The translations under genes were made by a program, and so were the position numbers. A model generated the notes under the pieces. That model was not told the DNA's origin. It searched no databases and saw only the letters and a list, made by a program, of their open reading frames with translations. DNA of 64,000 bases from Arachis hypogaea (lineage: Eukaryota > Streptophyta > Magnoliopsida > Fabales > Fabaceae). Shown here piece after piece: positions 32,495 through 44,473 of the stretch; position 1 is the stretch's first letter; every line of letters begins with the position of its first letter. The stretch is from positions 70,561,213 to 70,625,212 of the forward strand of contig NC_092044.1 in NCBI RefSeq assembly GCF_003086295.3, in the 5' to 3' direction.

Positions 32495-33500
32495 CTAGCT
32501 ATAGTACCTTCTTAGGTTGCAGGCGTGCCATGACCTGGGAAGCTCTCGCCCATCGAGTTCGAAAAGCCTGTAGTAGCCCTTTCCAAGCACTTCTATGACT
32601 TGGTATGGTCCTTTCCAGTTTGTTGCCAGATTTCCTTCTCCCGGTCGAGTTGTTCTGATGTCGTTTCGTATTAGGATAAGGTCATCCTTAGCAAAGGTCC
32701 GTCGTATTACCTTTTGGTTATACCTGGAGGCCATTCGTCGTTTCAACGTCTCTTTCCTTATCCGAGCTCTTTCTCGGATTTCCGGAAGTAAGTCGAGTTC
32801 TTCCCTTTGAAGTTGGAAATTAGCTTTTTCGCTAAAGTGGATCACTCTGGGTGACCCTTCTTCGACCTCTACTAGGATCATTACCTCCATTCCATATGCT
32901 AATTGGAAGGGTGATTCCTTTGTGGTGGAATGTGGCGTTGTTCGATATGCCCATAAAACCTGTGGGAGCTCCTTGGCCCAGGCTCCTTTTGCATCCTGTA
33001 ACCTTCGCTTCAACCCAGCCAGTATAACTTTGTTGGCAGCTTCAGCTTGTCCATTGGCTTAGGGATGTTCGACAGAGGTGAATTGTTGTCTTATATTCAA
33101 GTCGGCTGCTAGCTTTCTGAAGCCTGCATCTTTGAACTGAGTACCATTATCTGTGGTGATGGAGTATGGAACCCTAAACCTTGTAATGATGTTTCTATAT
33201 AGGAATTTCTGACTTCTTTGAGCAGTGGCGTTAGCTAGGGGTTCTGCCTCAATCCATTTTGTGAAGTAGTCTATTCCAACTATGAGGAATTTGACTTGTC
33301 GCGATCCTTGAGGAAAAGGTCCGAGAAGGTCGAGTCCCCATTTTGTGAATGGCTAAGGTGAGGTCACGCTGATGAGTTCCTCTGGTGGGGTGATGTGGAA
33401 GTTGGCATGTTTCTGACATGAGGAACATGTCTTTACAAATTCTATAGTTTCTTTTTGTAGAGTTGGCCAATAAAATCCTGCCCGAAGTATCTTTTTGGTG
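32495..33500 (-). pseudogene. pol: Tat-type integrase, C-terminal two-thirds, broken
   Basis: The minus strand has a zinc-finger remnant near 33430 and the core around 33340-33250 (GPFPQGSRQVKFLIVGIDYF). The DNG motif follows near 33150 (TTDNGTQF), then NGQAEAANK after a stop near 33060. The intact final 172 codons (32495-33013) begin MKRRLQDAKGAWAKEL and end with SWHACNLRRYYS. The wording of these motifs is characteristic of Tat/Ogre integrases. Frameshifts and stops inactivate it. The RT half lies beyond the insertion of B and outside the window. Confidence 0.85.
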
Positions 33501-33506
33501 AGTGCT

Positions 33507-35095
33507 TGATGAGCGGATATTTTATACGCTTTTTGGGGGTAATTTCAAGTAGATTTTAGTATGTTTTAGTTAGTTTTTAATAGATTTTTATTAGCTTTTA
33601 GGAAAAAATCATATTTCTGGACGTTACTATGAGTATGTGTGTTTTTCTGTGATTTCAGGTATTTTCTGGCTGAAATTGAAGGAGCTGAGCAAAAATCTGA
33701 TTTAGGCTGAAAAAGGACTGCTGATGTTGTTGGATTCTGACCTCTCTTCACTCGGAATAGATTTTTTGGAGCTACAGGAGTCCAATTGGCGCGATCTCAA
33801 TTGGGTTGGAAAGTATACATCCAGGGCTTTCCAGCAATATATAATAGTCTATATTTGCGCGAAGATAGATGACGTAAACTGGCGTTCAACGCCAGTTCCA
33901 TGTTGCAGTCTGGCGTTCAGCGCCAGAAACAGGTTACAAGTTGGAGTTCAACGCCAGAAACAGGTTACAACCTGGCGTTCAACTGCAGAAATAGCCCATG
34001 CGCGTGAGAAGCTTAAGTCTCAGCCCCAGCACACACCAAGTGGGCCCCAGAAGTGGATTTCTGCACTATCCATTTTTGTTTACTCATTTTCTGTAAACCT
34101 AGGTTACTAGTTTTGTATTTAAACAACTTTTAGAGAATTATTTTGCATCTCATGACATTTTAGATCTGAATTTTATACTCTTTGACGGCATGAGTCTCTA
34201 AACCCCATTGTTGGGGGTGAGGATCTCTGTAGTGTCTCGATGAATTAATGCAATTATTTCTGTTTTTCATTCAAACAGACTTGTTCTTATCTAAGATGTT
34301 CATTCGTGTTTCACTATGAAGAAGGTAATGATCCGTGACACTCATCACCTTCCTCAATCCATGAACGTGTGCCTGAAAACCACCTCCGTTCTACATCAGA
34401 TTGAATGAGTATCTCTTAGATTCCTTAATCAGAATCTTCATGGTATAAGCTAGAATTGATGGCGGCATTCATGAGAATCCGGAAAGTCTAAACCTTGTCT
34501 GTGGTATTCCGAGTAGGATTCTGGGATTGGATGACTGTGACGAGCTTCAAACTCGCGAGTGTTGGGCGTGATGACAAACGCAAAAGAATCAATAGATTCT
34601 ATTCTGACATGATCGAGAACCAACAGATGATTAGCCGTGCTATGACAGAGCATTTGGACCATTTTCACTGAGAGGATGGGAAGTAGCCATTGACAACGGT
34701 GACACCCTACATACAGCTTGCCATGGAAGGAGCCTTGCGTGTGTGAAGAGGAGTACAAGAGAAAAGTTGAAATTCAGAAGACAAAGCATCTCCAAAACTC
34801 CAACATATTCTCCATAATTGCATAATAAGTATTTCGAATTTTCCAACATTAGTTACTATTTTTATTCCAACTTTATATTACTTAATCCATGTCCTTTTGT
34901 TCATTTGCAAGTTAACTGATAATCATAATTGGTATCCTAACTAAGAATAATAAAATAACCATAGCTTGTTTCAAGCCAACAATCTTCGTGGGATTCGACC
35001 CTTACTCACGTAAGGTATTACTTGGACGACCCAGTGCACTTGCTGGTTAGTTGAGCGAGGTTGAGAAAAATTGTGATTTTCAATTTCGTGCCCCA
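33507..35095 (+). repeat. 5' LTR of element B
   Basis: TGATGAGCGG to TCGTGCCCCA, 1589 bp. Palindromes of GGCGTTCAACGCC type lie at about 33876-33985, a TATA-like TATTTAAA at 34116-34123, and the conserved CCTTACTCACGTAAGG region near 35000. Confidence 0.88.
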
Positions 35096-35101
35096 AGTTT
35101 T

Positions 35102-35119
35102 TGGCGCCGTTGCCGGGGA
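35102..35119 (+). other. Primer binding site of element B (tRNA-Asp)
   Basis: TGGCGCCGTTGCCGGGGA, six bases after the LTR end, identical to the site in A. Confidence 0.85.
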
Positions 35120-35778
35120 TTGTTCGAGTTTGAACAACTAAAGGTTTACTTTGTTGCTTAGATTAGGAATAATTTATTTTTGTTGCTATAGAGTCATCAA
35201 TTCTAAGTCTTTTATTTTCTTTTCAAAAAATTTTTTTTTTCAAAAATTTTTTTCTTTATTAAAGTTTTAATTTTTCATGAGTTTAGTGTCATATTTTAAG
35301 TTTGGTGTTCTTTTCTTTTGTTCTTGGTGTTCTTGTGAATCTTCAAGGTGTTCTTGAGTCTTTCTTGTGTTTTGATCTTAAAATTTTCAAGTTTGGTGTT
35401 CCTTGGTGTTTTCCCTCCAAAATTTTTGAAAACAAGGAGCATTAGATCTAAAAATTTTATGTCTTGTGTCATTTTTTTCTCTTTTATCATAAAATTCAAA
35501 ATTCAAAAAATATATTTTCTAACTATTTTTAAGGCATATTTTCAAATTTTTTTATATAAAAATTTCAGATTTCAATTTCAAAAATATCCTAACCACTTTC
35601 TCTCTCCTCACTTTTTCGAAAATCTTCATAAAATATTTTTTATTTTTATTTTTATTTTTATTTTTATTTTTATTTTTATTGTCGTCTTTATTTTATTTTA
35701 TTTTATTATTATTATTTCGAAATTTTTATATATAATAAAATAAATAAAATAAATTCACATCATCTCCCTTTCTCCATC
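35120..35778 (+). other. Leader of element B
   Basis: T-rich untranslated sequence with two AAGTTTGGTGT copies (35298-35308 and 35389-35399). A simple repeat of the ATTTTT hexamer lies at about 35635-35680. No gene. Confidence 0.65.
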
Positions 35779-37402
35779 ATGGACTTAAGTGGAAATGAAT
35801 AGCCCAGAAGGACTCTGGGGTCATATGCTAACCCCACTATTGCTTCATATGGGAGTAGTATCTGTATACCCTCCATCGAAGTCAGTAGTTTTGAGTTGAA
35901 TCCTCATCTCATCATCATGGTGCAGCAAAGTTGCTAGTATTCCGGTCTTCCACAGGAAGAACCTACAGAGTTTCTGGCACAATTTTTACAAATAGCTGAC
36001 ACAGTACATGATAAGGAGGTAGATCAGGATGTCTACAGGCTATTACTATTCCCATTTGCTGTAAAAGACCAAGCTAAGAGGTGGTTAAATAACCAACCTA
36101 AGGACAGCATAAAGACATGGAAACAGCTGTCAGAAAAATTCATGAATCACAATTTTTCTCCAAAACGGATGACACAGCTAAGGCTGAGCATCCAAGGCTT
36201 CAAATAAGGAGATAATGAATCTCTTTATGATGCTTGGGAGAGATACAGAGAGATGCTAAGAAAATGCCCCTCTGAAATGTTTTCAGAGTGGGTGCAGTTA
36301 GACATCTTCTACTATAGGCTTACAGAAAGAGCTTAGATTTCTCTAGATCACTCAGCTGGTGGATCTATACACATGAGAAAGACAATAGAAGAAGCTCAAG
36401 AGCTTATTGATACAGTTGCCAAAAATCAGCATCTGTACCTAAGCAGTGAACCTTCCATCAACGAAGAGGCTAAAACAGTAACTGCTAAACTCAGTCCTAC
36501 AGAACAAGTTACTGAATTCAATCAGTAATTGGATTTTCTAACAAAATAGCTAGCCGAATTCAAGGAGATACTACAAGAAACAAGAATGCCTAATATGAAT
36601 ATGGAAGTACAGTTGAAGCAAACAGAACAACAGTTATCAAAACAAATAACAGAAGAGTGCCAAGCAGTTCAATTAAGAAGTGAGAAAATGTTAAATACCT
36701 CACTTCAAGGTAGCAAGAAGCCAAGAAATGAGCAAACTACCCAAAATCTATCTGAGGACAGTAAGAGCCTAGAGAGGAATAATTCTATCGCTCAAACACC
36801 AAAAAATGGGTGGAAAGCGGGCGCTGAACGCCCAAACTATGCTCAGTCCTGGCGTTCAACGCTAGAAAAAGCAAGGATTTGGCATTGAACGCCCTAAGGG
36901 AGCACAGTTCTGGCGTTCAGACGCCAGAAACAAGTAATGAGTTGGCCTTTAACGCCACTCCAACTTCCACCCCTGGCATTCAAATGCCAGTGGGGGATCA
37001 GACACATACAAGTGCTGATATTAACCCATCTAAAAAGGCTTCTCAACCCACATCTGTAGGCAATAAACCTGCAACAACTAAGGTTGAGGAATACAAAGTC
37101 AAAATGCCTTATCCTCAGAAACTCTGCCAAGCGGAATAGGATAAGCAATTTGCCCGCATTGTAGACTATCTCAGGACTCTTGAAATAAAGATTCCGTTTG
37201 CAGAGGCACTTGAGCAAATACCCTCTTATTCTAAGTTCATGAAAGAGATCTTAAGTCATAAGAAGGATTGGAGGGAAACTGAAAAAGTTTACCTCACTGA
37301 AGAATGCAGTGCAGTCATTCTAAAAAGCTTACCTGAGAAGCTTAAAGATCCCAGAAGCTTTATGATACCATGCACATTAGAGGGTACTTGTACCAAGCAA
37401 GC
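35779..37402 (+). pseudogene. gag: Gag and start of protease region of element B, broken
   Basis: ATG at 35779 (MDLSGNE then a stop). The gag core is recognisable: LLLFPFAVKDQAKRWL at about 36045, YDAWERYREMLRKCP at about 36220, LDHSAGGSIH at about 36345. Then come a Gln/Lys-rich segment from 36586, a palindrome-bearing coding stretch 36810-36990, the PYPQKL block and MKEILSHKKDWRETEKVYL. It stops at 37402 where E inserted, just before the catalytic protease motif. No CCHC finger is seen. At least five stops are present. Confidence 0.85.
37398..37402 (+). repeat. Target-site duplication of element E, left copy (CAAGC)
   Basis: Repeated at 49579-49583. Confidence 0.88.
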
Positions 37403-39042
37403 TGGTGCACGAAATTGTGATCATCAATGGCGCCATCAACATGGTACGCTCAATTGCAATCTCAACTCTTTATCACAACTTTGCAGAACTAACCAGCAAG
37501 TGCACTAGGTCGTCCAAATAATAAACCTTATGCGAGTAAGGGTCGATCCCACGGAGATTGTTGGTATGAAGCAAGCTATGGTCATCTTGTAAATCTCAGT
37601 CAGGCGGATTCAAATGGTTATGAAGGATTAATGATTAAAAGATAAATAAAACATAAAATAAAGATAGAGATACTTATGTAATTCATTAGTGAGAATTTCA
37701 AATAAGCATATGGAGATGCTTTGACCCTTCCGTCTCTCTGCTTTCCTACTGTCTTCATCCAATCCTTCTTACTCCTTTCCATGGCAAGCTGTATGTTGGG
37801 CATCACCGTTGTCAATGGCTACAGTCTCGTCCTCTCTGTGAAAATGTTCAACGCACTCTATCACAGCACGGCTATTCATCTGTCGGTTCTCGATCATGTC
37901 GGAATAGAATCCAGTGATTCTTTTGCGTCTGTCACTAACGCCCCACAATCGCGAGTTTGAAGCTCGTCACAGTCATTCAATCCTTGAATCCTACTCAGAA
38001 TACCACAGAGAAGGTTTAGACCTTCTGGATTCTCAAGAATGCCGCCATCAATTCTAGCTTATACCACGAAGATTCTGATTAAGGAATCCAAGAGATATCC
38101 ACTCAATCTAAGGTAGAACGGAGGTGGTTGTCAGGCACACGTTCATAGGCGAGAATGATGATGAGTGTCACGGATCATCACATTCATCAAGTTGAGGAAC
38201 AAGTGATATCTTAGAACAAGAATAATCTGAATTGAATAGAAAACCAATAGTAATTGCATTAATACTCGAGGTACAGCATAGCTCCACACCTTAATCTATG
38301 GTGTGTAGAAACTCCACCGTTGAAAATACAGAAGAACAAGGTCTAGACACGGCCGTGAGGCCAGCCCCATGATCTAAGATAGCATAAGACTACTCAAAGA
38401 TAGCTACCAAGATGAAAATACAATAGCAAAAGATCCTATTTATAGAGAACTAATAGCTTAGGGTTTACAAAAATGAGTAAATGACGTAAAAATCCACTTT
38501 CGGGCCCACTTGGTGTGTGCTTGGGCTGAGCATTGAAGCTTTGATGTGTAGAGACTTTTCTTGGAGTTAAACGCCAGCTTTTGTGCCAGTTTGGGCGTTT
38601 AACTCCCACTTCTGTGCCAGTTCCGGCGTTAAACGCCGGGCAGTCTTGAGCTGATTTGGAATGCTGGTTTGGGCCATCAAATATCGGGCAAAGTATGGAC
38701 TATTAAATATTGCTGGAAAGCCCAGGATGTCTACTTTCCAACGCAATTCAAAGCGCACCAATTGGGCTTCGGTAGCTCCAGAAAATCTACTTCGAGTGTA
38801 GGGAGGTCAGAATCCAACAGCATCTGCAGTCCTTTTTCAGCTTCTGAATCAGATTTTTGCTCAGGTCCCTCAATTTCAGCCAGAAAATACCTGAAATCAC
38901 AGAAAAACACACAAACTCATAGTAAAGTCCAGAAAAGTGAATTTTAGATAAAAACTAATAAAAATATAATAAAAACGAACTAAAACATACTAAAAACATA
39001 CTAAAAACAATGCCAAAAAGCGTATAAATTATCCGCTCATCA
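37403..39042 (-). repeat. 3' LTR of element E
   Basis: The minus strand starts TGATGAGCGG and ends TTTCGTGCACCA, 1640 bp. Palindromes lie at about 38565-38645. Confidence 0.9.
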
Positions 39043-40155
39043 CAACACCAAACTTAAATTGTTGCTTGTCCCCAAGCAACTGAAAATCAAATAGGATAAA
39101 AAGAAGAGAATATACTATGGACTCCAAAATATCAATGAAACTTAGCTCCAATTAGATGAGCGGGACTAGTAGCTTTTTGCCTCTGAACAGTTTTGGTATT
39201 TCACTTTATCCTTTGAGGTTCAGAATGATTGGCATCTATAGGAACTCAGAATTCAGATAGTGTTATTGATTCTCCTAGTTAAGTATGTTGATTCTTGAAC
39301 ACAGCTACTTTATGAGTCTTGGCCGTGGCCCAAAGCACTCTGTTTTCCAATATTACCACCGGATACATCCATGCCACAGACACATAACTGGGTGAACCTT
39401 TTCAGATTGTGACTCAGCTTTGCTAAATTCCCCAATTAGAGGTGTTCAGGGTTCTTAAGCACACTCTTTTTGATTTGGATCATGACTTTAACCGCTCAGT
39501 CTCAAGTTTTCTCTTGACACCTTCACGCCACAAGCACATGGTTAGGGACAGCTTGGTTTAGCCGCTCAGGCCAGGATTTTATTCCTGTAGGCCCTCCTAT
39601 CCACTGATGCTCAAAGCCTTGGATCCTTTTTATTACTCTTACCTTTTGGTTTAAAGGGCTATTGGCTTTTTCTGCTTGCTCTTTCTTTTTCTTTCTTTCT
39701 CCTTTTTTTTTTGCATATACTCTCTTTTTTTTTCTGCAAGCTTTTCACTGCTTTTTCTTGCTTCAAGAATCAATTTGATGATTTTTCAGATCCTCAGTAA
39801 CATTTCTCCTTTTCCATCATTCTTTCAAGAGCCAACAATTTTAACATTCTTGAACAACAAATTCAAAAGACATATGGATTGTTCAAGGATACATTCAGAA
39901 AACAAAAAATATTGTCACCACATCAAGATAATTAAACCAGTTTCAAGGATGAATTCGAAATCATGTACTTCTTGTTCTTTTGTAATAAAAACATTTTTCA
40001 TTTAAGAAAGGTGATGGATTCATAGGACATTCATAACTTTAAGGCATAGACACTAAGACACTAATGATCATAAGACACAAACATAGATAAACATAAAGCA
40101 TAATTTTCGAAAAACAGAAAAATAAAGAACAAGGAGATTAAAGAACGGGTCCACC
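39043..40155 (-). other. 3' tail of element E with primer region
   Basis: Conserved non-coding tail. The minus strand carries a purine tract (about 39667-39741), then stem-loop TTGCTTGGGGACAAGCAA (39062-39079). AATTTAAGTTTGGTGTTG abuts the LTR. An intervening stretch of about 500 bases is shared with A and G. Confidence 0.75.
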
Positions 40156-41301
40156 TTAGTGATGGTGGCTTGTTCTTCCTCTTGAAGATCTTATGGAGTG
40201 CTTGAGCTCCTCAATGTCTCTTCCTTGTCTTTTTTGCTCCTCTCTCATGATTCTTTGATCTTCTTTAATTTCATGGAGGAGGATGGAATGTTCTTGGTGC
40301 TCCACTCTTAGTTGTCCCATGTTGGAACTCAATTCTCCTAAGGAGGTGTTGATTTGCTCCCAATAGTTTTGTGGAGGGAGGTGCATCCCTTGAGGCATCT
40401 CAGTGATTTCATGATGAGGAATTTCCTCATGTCCATGAGTGGGCTCTCTTGTTTGCTCCATCCTCTTCTTAGTGATGGGCTTGTCCTCATCAATGAGGAT
40501 GTCTCCCTCTATGTTAATTCCAAATGAATTATAGAGGTGACAAATGAGATGAGGGAAGGCTAACCTTGCTAAGGTAGAGGACTTGTCCGCCACCTTATAA
40601 AGTTCTTGGGATATAACCTCATGAACTTCTACTTCCTCTCCAATCACGATGCTATGAATCATGATAGCCCGGTCTATAGTAACTTTGGACCGGTTGTTAG
40701 TGGGAATAATTGAGCGTTGGATAAACTCCAACCATCCCCTAGCCATGGGCTTGAGGTCATGCCTTCTCAGTTGAATCGGCTTCCCTCTTGAATCTCTCTT
40801 CCATTGAGCGCCCTCTTCACAAATGTCTATGAGGACTTGGTCCAACCTTTGATCAAAGTTGACCCTTCTAGTGTAGGGGTGTTCATCTCCTTGCATCATG
40901 GGCAAGTTGAATGCCAACCTTACATTTTCCAGACTAAAATCTAAGCATTTCCCCCGAACCACTATAAGCCAATTCTTTGGGTCCGGGTTCACACTTTGAT
41001 CATGGTTCTTGGTGATCCATGCATTGGCATAGAACTCTTGAACCATTAAGATTCCGACTTGTTGAATGGGGTTGGTAAGAACTTCCCAACCTCTTCTCTG
41101 GATCTCATGTCGGATCTCCGGATATTCACTCTTTTTGAGTTTGAAAGGGACCTCGGGGATCACTTTCTTCATTCCCACAACTTAATAGAAGTGGTCTTGA
41201 TGCACCCTTGAGATGAATCTCTCCATCTCCCATGACTCGGAGGTGGAAGCTTTTGCCTTCCCTTTCCTCTTTCTAGAGGTTTCTCCGGCCTTAGGTGCTA
41301 T
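40156..41301 (-). pseudogene. ORF2 of element E (plant transposon protein domain), broken
   Basis: The counterpart of 61360-62508. The start codon is ATA at 41299-41301 in place of ATG, and a TAA lies at 41182-41184. From 41178 the frame is open for 340 codons: KKVIPEVPFKLKK, QEFYANAWITKNHDQS, RGWLEFIQRSIIPTNNRS, AIMIHSIVIGEEVEVHE. The last 70 residues are strongly coiled-coil (QINTSLGELSSNMGQLRVEH and onward). There is no signal peptide or membrane helix. Role unknown; the domain family is plant-specific. Confidence 0.82.
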
Positions 41302-41338
41302 AAATGGTTATGAAAAAACAAAAAGCAACGCTTTTACC

Positions 41339-41374
41339 ACACCAAACTTAGAAGGTTTGCTCGTCCTCGAGCAA
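41339..41374 (-). other. Internal stem-loop and AAGTTTGGTGT, element E
   Basis: The minus strand reads TTGCTCGAGGACGAGCAA (41357-41374), then AACCTTCTAAGTTTGGTGTG. It lies in the presumed 5' UTR of ORF2 and repeats the arrangement at the 3' primer region. Confidence 0.75.
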
Positions 41375-42068
41375 AAGAAGAAAGAAGAGAGTAGAAGAAA
41401 AACGATAGGAGATGGAGGGGGGCTTTGTGTTTCGGCCAAGGGGGAGAAGTATTGTTTAGGTTGTGTGAAAATGAAGGAGTGAAGAAGGGTTTATATAGGG
41501 GTGGAGAGAGGGGTAGGGTTCGGCCATTATAGCTGGGTTTGGGAGGGAAAGTGGTTTGAATTTGGATGGGGGGGTAGGTGGGGTTTTATGAAGGATGGAT
41601 GTGAGTGGTGAAGAGAATGGTGGGATTTGATAGGTGAATGGGTGAAGAAGAGAGAGAGTGGTTGGGTAGGTGGGGATCCTCTGGGGTCCACAGATCCTGA
41701 GGTGTCAAGGATAGCTCATCCCTGCACCAAGTGGCGTGCAAAAATGCCCTTTCTGCCAATCCTGGCGTTAAACGCCAGGCTGCTGCCCATTTTTGGCGTT
41801 TAACGCCAGCTTCTTGCCCATTCCTGGCGTTAAACGCCAGTCTGGTGCCCCTTTCTGGCGTTAAACGCCCAGAATGGTGCCAGACTGGGCGTTAAACGCC
41901 CATTTGCTGCCCTTACTGGCGTTTAAACGCCAGCAAGCTTTTCCTCCAGGGTGTGCTGTTTTTCTTTCTATTTTTCATTCTGTTTTTGCTTTTTCAATTG
42001 TTTTTGTGGCTTCACATGATCATCAACCTATAGAAAATATAAAATAACAATGAAAAATAAATATAAGA
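41375..42068 (-). other. Region between gag and ORF2 of element E
   Basis: Palindrome cluster at about 41757-41935, with at least eight GGCGTTTAACGCC-type sites. The CCTCAGGATCTGTGGACC word follows at about 41690. TATA-like TATATAA on the minus strand lies at 41491-41497. The C-rich stretch on the minus strand matches that of G. No coding frame. Confidence 0.7.
41491..41497 (-). promoter_or_regulatory. Candidate internal promoter of ORF2, element E
   Basis: TATATAA on the minus strand, in CCCCTATATAAACCCTTC, about 196 bases before the ORF2 start codon position. TTTTCACACAACC lies about 30 bases downstream, a plausible start site. The same arrangement with the same spacing is in G. Confidence 0.55.
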
Positions 42069-42084
42069 TTGGGTTGCCTCCCAA
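42069..42084 (-). other. Post-gag stem-loop (AGGCAA loop), element E
   Basis: The minus strand reads TTGGGAGGCAACCCAA, preceded by AAGAAGCGCTTG. It lies about 50 bases after the gag-protease frame. Confidence 0.7.
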
Positions 42085-42133
42085 CAAGCGCTTCTTTAAT
42101 GTCAGTAGCTTGACAGTGGGCCCTCATGGAGCC

Positions 42134-44473
42134 TCACAGATGTTCAGAGCAATGTTGGAACCTCCCAACACCAAACTTAGAGTGTGAATGTGGGGGTTCA
42201 ACACCAAACTTAGAATTTAGTTGTGGCCTCCCAACAGCAAACTTAGAGTTTGACTGTGGGGGCTCTGTTTGACTCTGTTTTGAGAGAAGCTCTTCATGTT
42301 TCCTCTCCATGGTTACAGGGGGATATCCTTGAGCCTTAAACACAAAGGATTCTTCATTCACTTGAATGATCAATTCTCCTCTGTCAACATCAATCACAGC
42401 CTTTGCTGTGGCTAGGAAGGGTCTGCCAAGGATGATGGATTCATCCATGCACTTTCCAGTCTCTAGGACTATAAAATCAGCAGGGATGTAATGGTCTTCA
42501 ATCCTTACTAGAACATCCTCTACAAGTCCATAAGCTTGTTTTCTTGAATTGTCTGCCATCTCTAGTGAGATTCTTGCAGCTTGTACCTCAAAGATCCCTA
42601 GCTTCTCCATTACAGAGAGAGGCATGAGGTTTATGCTTGACCCTAGGTCACACAGAGCCTTCTTGAAGGTCATGGTGCCTACTGTACAAGGTATTGAGAA
42701 CTTCCTAGGATCCTATCTCTTTTGAGGTAATCTCTGCCAAGTCAAGTCATCCAGTTCTTTGGTGAGTAAAGGGGGTTCGTTCTCCCAAGTCTCATTACCA
42801 AATAACTTGTCATTTAGCTTCATGATTGCTCCAAGGTACTTAGCAACTTGCTCTTCAGTGACATCTTCATCCTCTTCAGAGGAAGAATACTCATCAGAGC
42901 TCATGAATGGCAGAAGTAAATCCAATGGAATCTCTATGGTCTCAGTGTGAGCCTCAGATTCCCATGGTTCCTCATTAGGGAACTCATTGGAGGCCAGTGG
43001 ACATCCATTGAGGTCTTCCTCAGTGGTGATCACTGCCTCTTTCTCCTCTCCAAATTCGGCCATGTTGATGGCCTTACACTCTCCTTTTGGATGCTCTTCT
43101 GTATTGCTTGGGAGAGTGCTAGGACGGAGTTCAGTAATTTTCTTACTCAGCTGATCCGCTTGTGCCTCCAAGTTTCTAATGGAGGACCTTGTTTCAGTCA
43201 TGAAACTTTGAGTGGTTTTGATTAGATCAGAGACCATGGTTGCTAGGTTAGAGTGGCTCTGCTTAGAATTCTCTGTCTGTTGCTGAGAAGATGATGGAAA
43301 AGGCTTGCCATTGCTAAACCTATTTCTTCCACCATTATTGTTGTTGAAACCTTGTTGAGGTCTCTGTTGATCCTTCCATGAGAGATTTGGATGATCTCTC
43401 CATGAAGGATTATAGGTGTTTCCATAGGGTTCTCCCATGTAATTCACCTCTTCCATTGATGGGTTCTCAAGATCATAAGCTTCTTCTTCAGATGAAGCGT
43501 CCTTAGTACTGCCTGGTGCAGCTTGCATTCCAGACAGACTTTGAGAAATCATATTGACTTGCTGAGTCAATATTTTGTTCTGAGCCAATATGGCTTTCAG
43601 AGTATCAATCTCAAGAACTCCTTTCTTCTGATTCGTCCCATTGTTCACAGGATTCCTTTCAGAAGTGTACATGAATTGGTTATTTGCAACCATTTCAATG
43701 AGTTCTTGAGCTTCTGCAGGCGTCTTCTTCAGATGAAGAGATCCTCCAGCAGAGTTGTCCAATGATATCTTGGACAGTTCAGACAGACCATCATAGAAGA
43801 TACCTATGATGCTCCATTCAGAAAACATGTCAGAAGGACACTTTCTGATCAATTGTTTGTATCTTTCCCAAGCTTCATAGAGGGATTCACCTTCCTTCTG
43901 TCTGAAGGTTTGGACTTCCACTCTAAGCTTACTCAATTTTTGAGGTGGAAAGAACTTTGCCAAGAAGGCATTGACTAGCTTTTCCTAAGAGTTCATGCTT
44001 TCTTTAGGTTGTGAGTCCAACCATATCCTAGCTCTGTCTCTTACAACAAAAGGGAATAGCATAATTTTGTAGACCTCAGGGTCAACCCTATTGGTCTTGA
44101 CAGTGTCACAGATTTACAAGAATTCAGCTAAAAACTGATGAGGATCTTCCAATGGAAGTCCATGGAACTTGCAATTCTGTTGCATTAGAGAAACTAATTG
44201 AGGCTTAAGCTCAAAGTTGTTTGCTCCAATGGCAGGGATAGAGATGCTTCTCCCATAGAAGTCGGGAGTAGGTGCAGTAAAGTCACCCAGCACCTTCCTT
44301 GCATTGTTGGCATTGTTGTTGTTTTCGGCTGCCATGTCTTCTTCTTGTTTGAAGATTTCTGTTAGGTCCTCTACAGAGAGTAGTGCTTTAGCTTCTCTTA
44401 GCTTTCACTTCAAGGTTCTTTCAGGTTCAGGGTCAGCCTCAACAAGAACGCTTTTGTCTTTGTTCCTGCTCAT
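42134..44473 (-). pseudogene. gag: Gag-protease ORF of element E, broken
   Basis: Starts at the minus-strand ATG 44473 (MSRNKDK-type start) and is the counterpart of the intact ORF at 58070-60385. Gag core: SISIPAIGANNFELKPQLV, then ESLYEAWERYKQLIRKCP near 43880. Then NYMGEPYGNTYNPSWRDHPN and, near 42640, CDLGSSINLMPLSVMEKLGI as protease motif and IILGRPFLATAKAVIDV. The TGA at 44405-44407 and at least three more stops break it. There is no CCHC knuckle before the NYMGEPYGNTYNP block, where Athila gag usually has one. Confidence 0.88.

Larger units (their letters stand above)
27771..33506 (-). mobile_element. Tat-type Ty3/gypsy element, 3' half, with antisense ORF
   Basis: The minus-strand integrase (32495-33500) lies upstream, in element orientation, of tandem repeats and an opposite-strand accessory ORF (29228-31044). 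This order of pol, repeats and antisense ORF is known for Tat/Grande-type elements. The 5' part is cut off at 33506 by element B, with GTGCT at 33502-33506 as the candidate TSD. The left boundary is a guess from sequence texture; I could not identify LTR ends. Confidence 0.65.
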
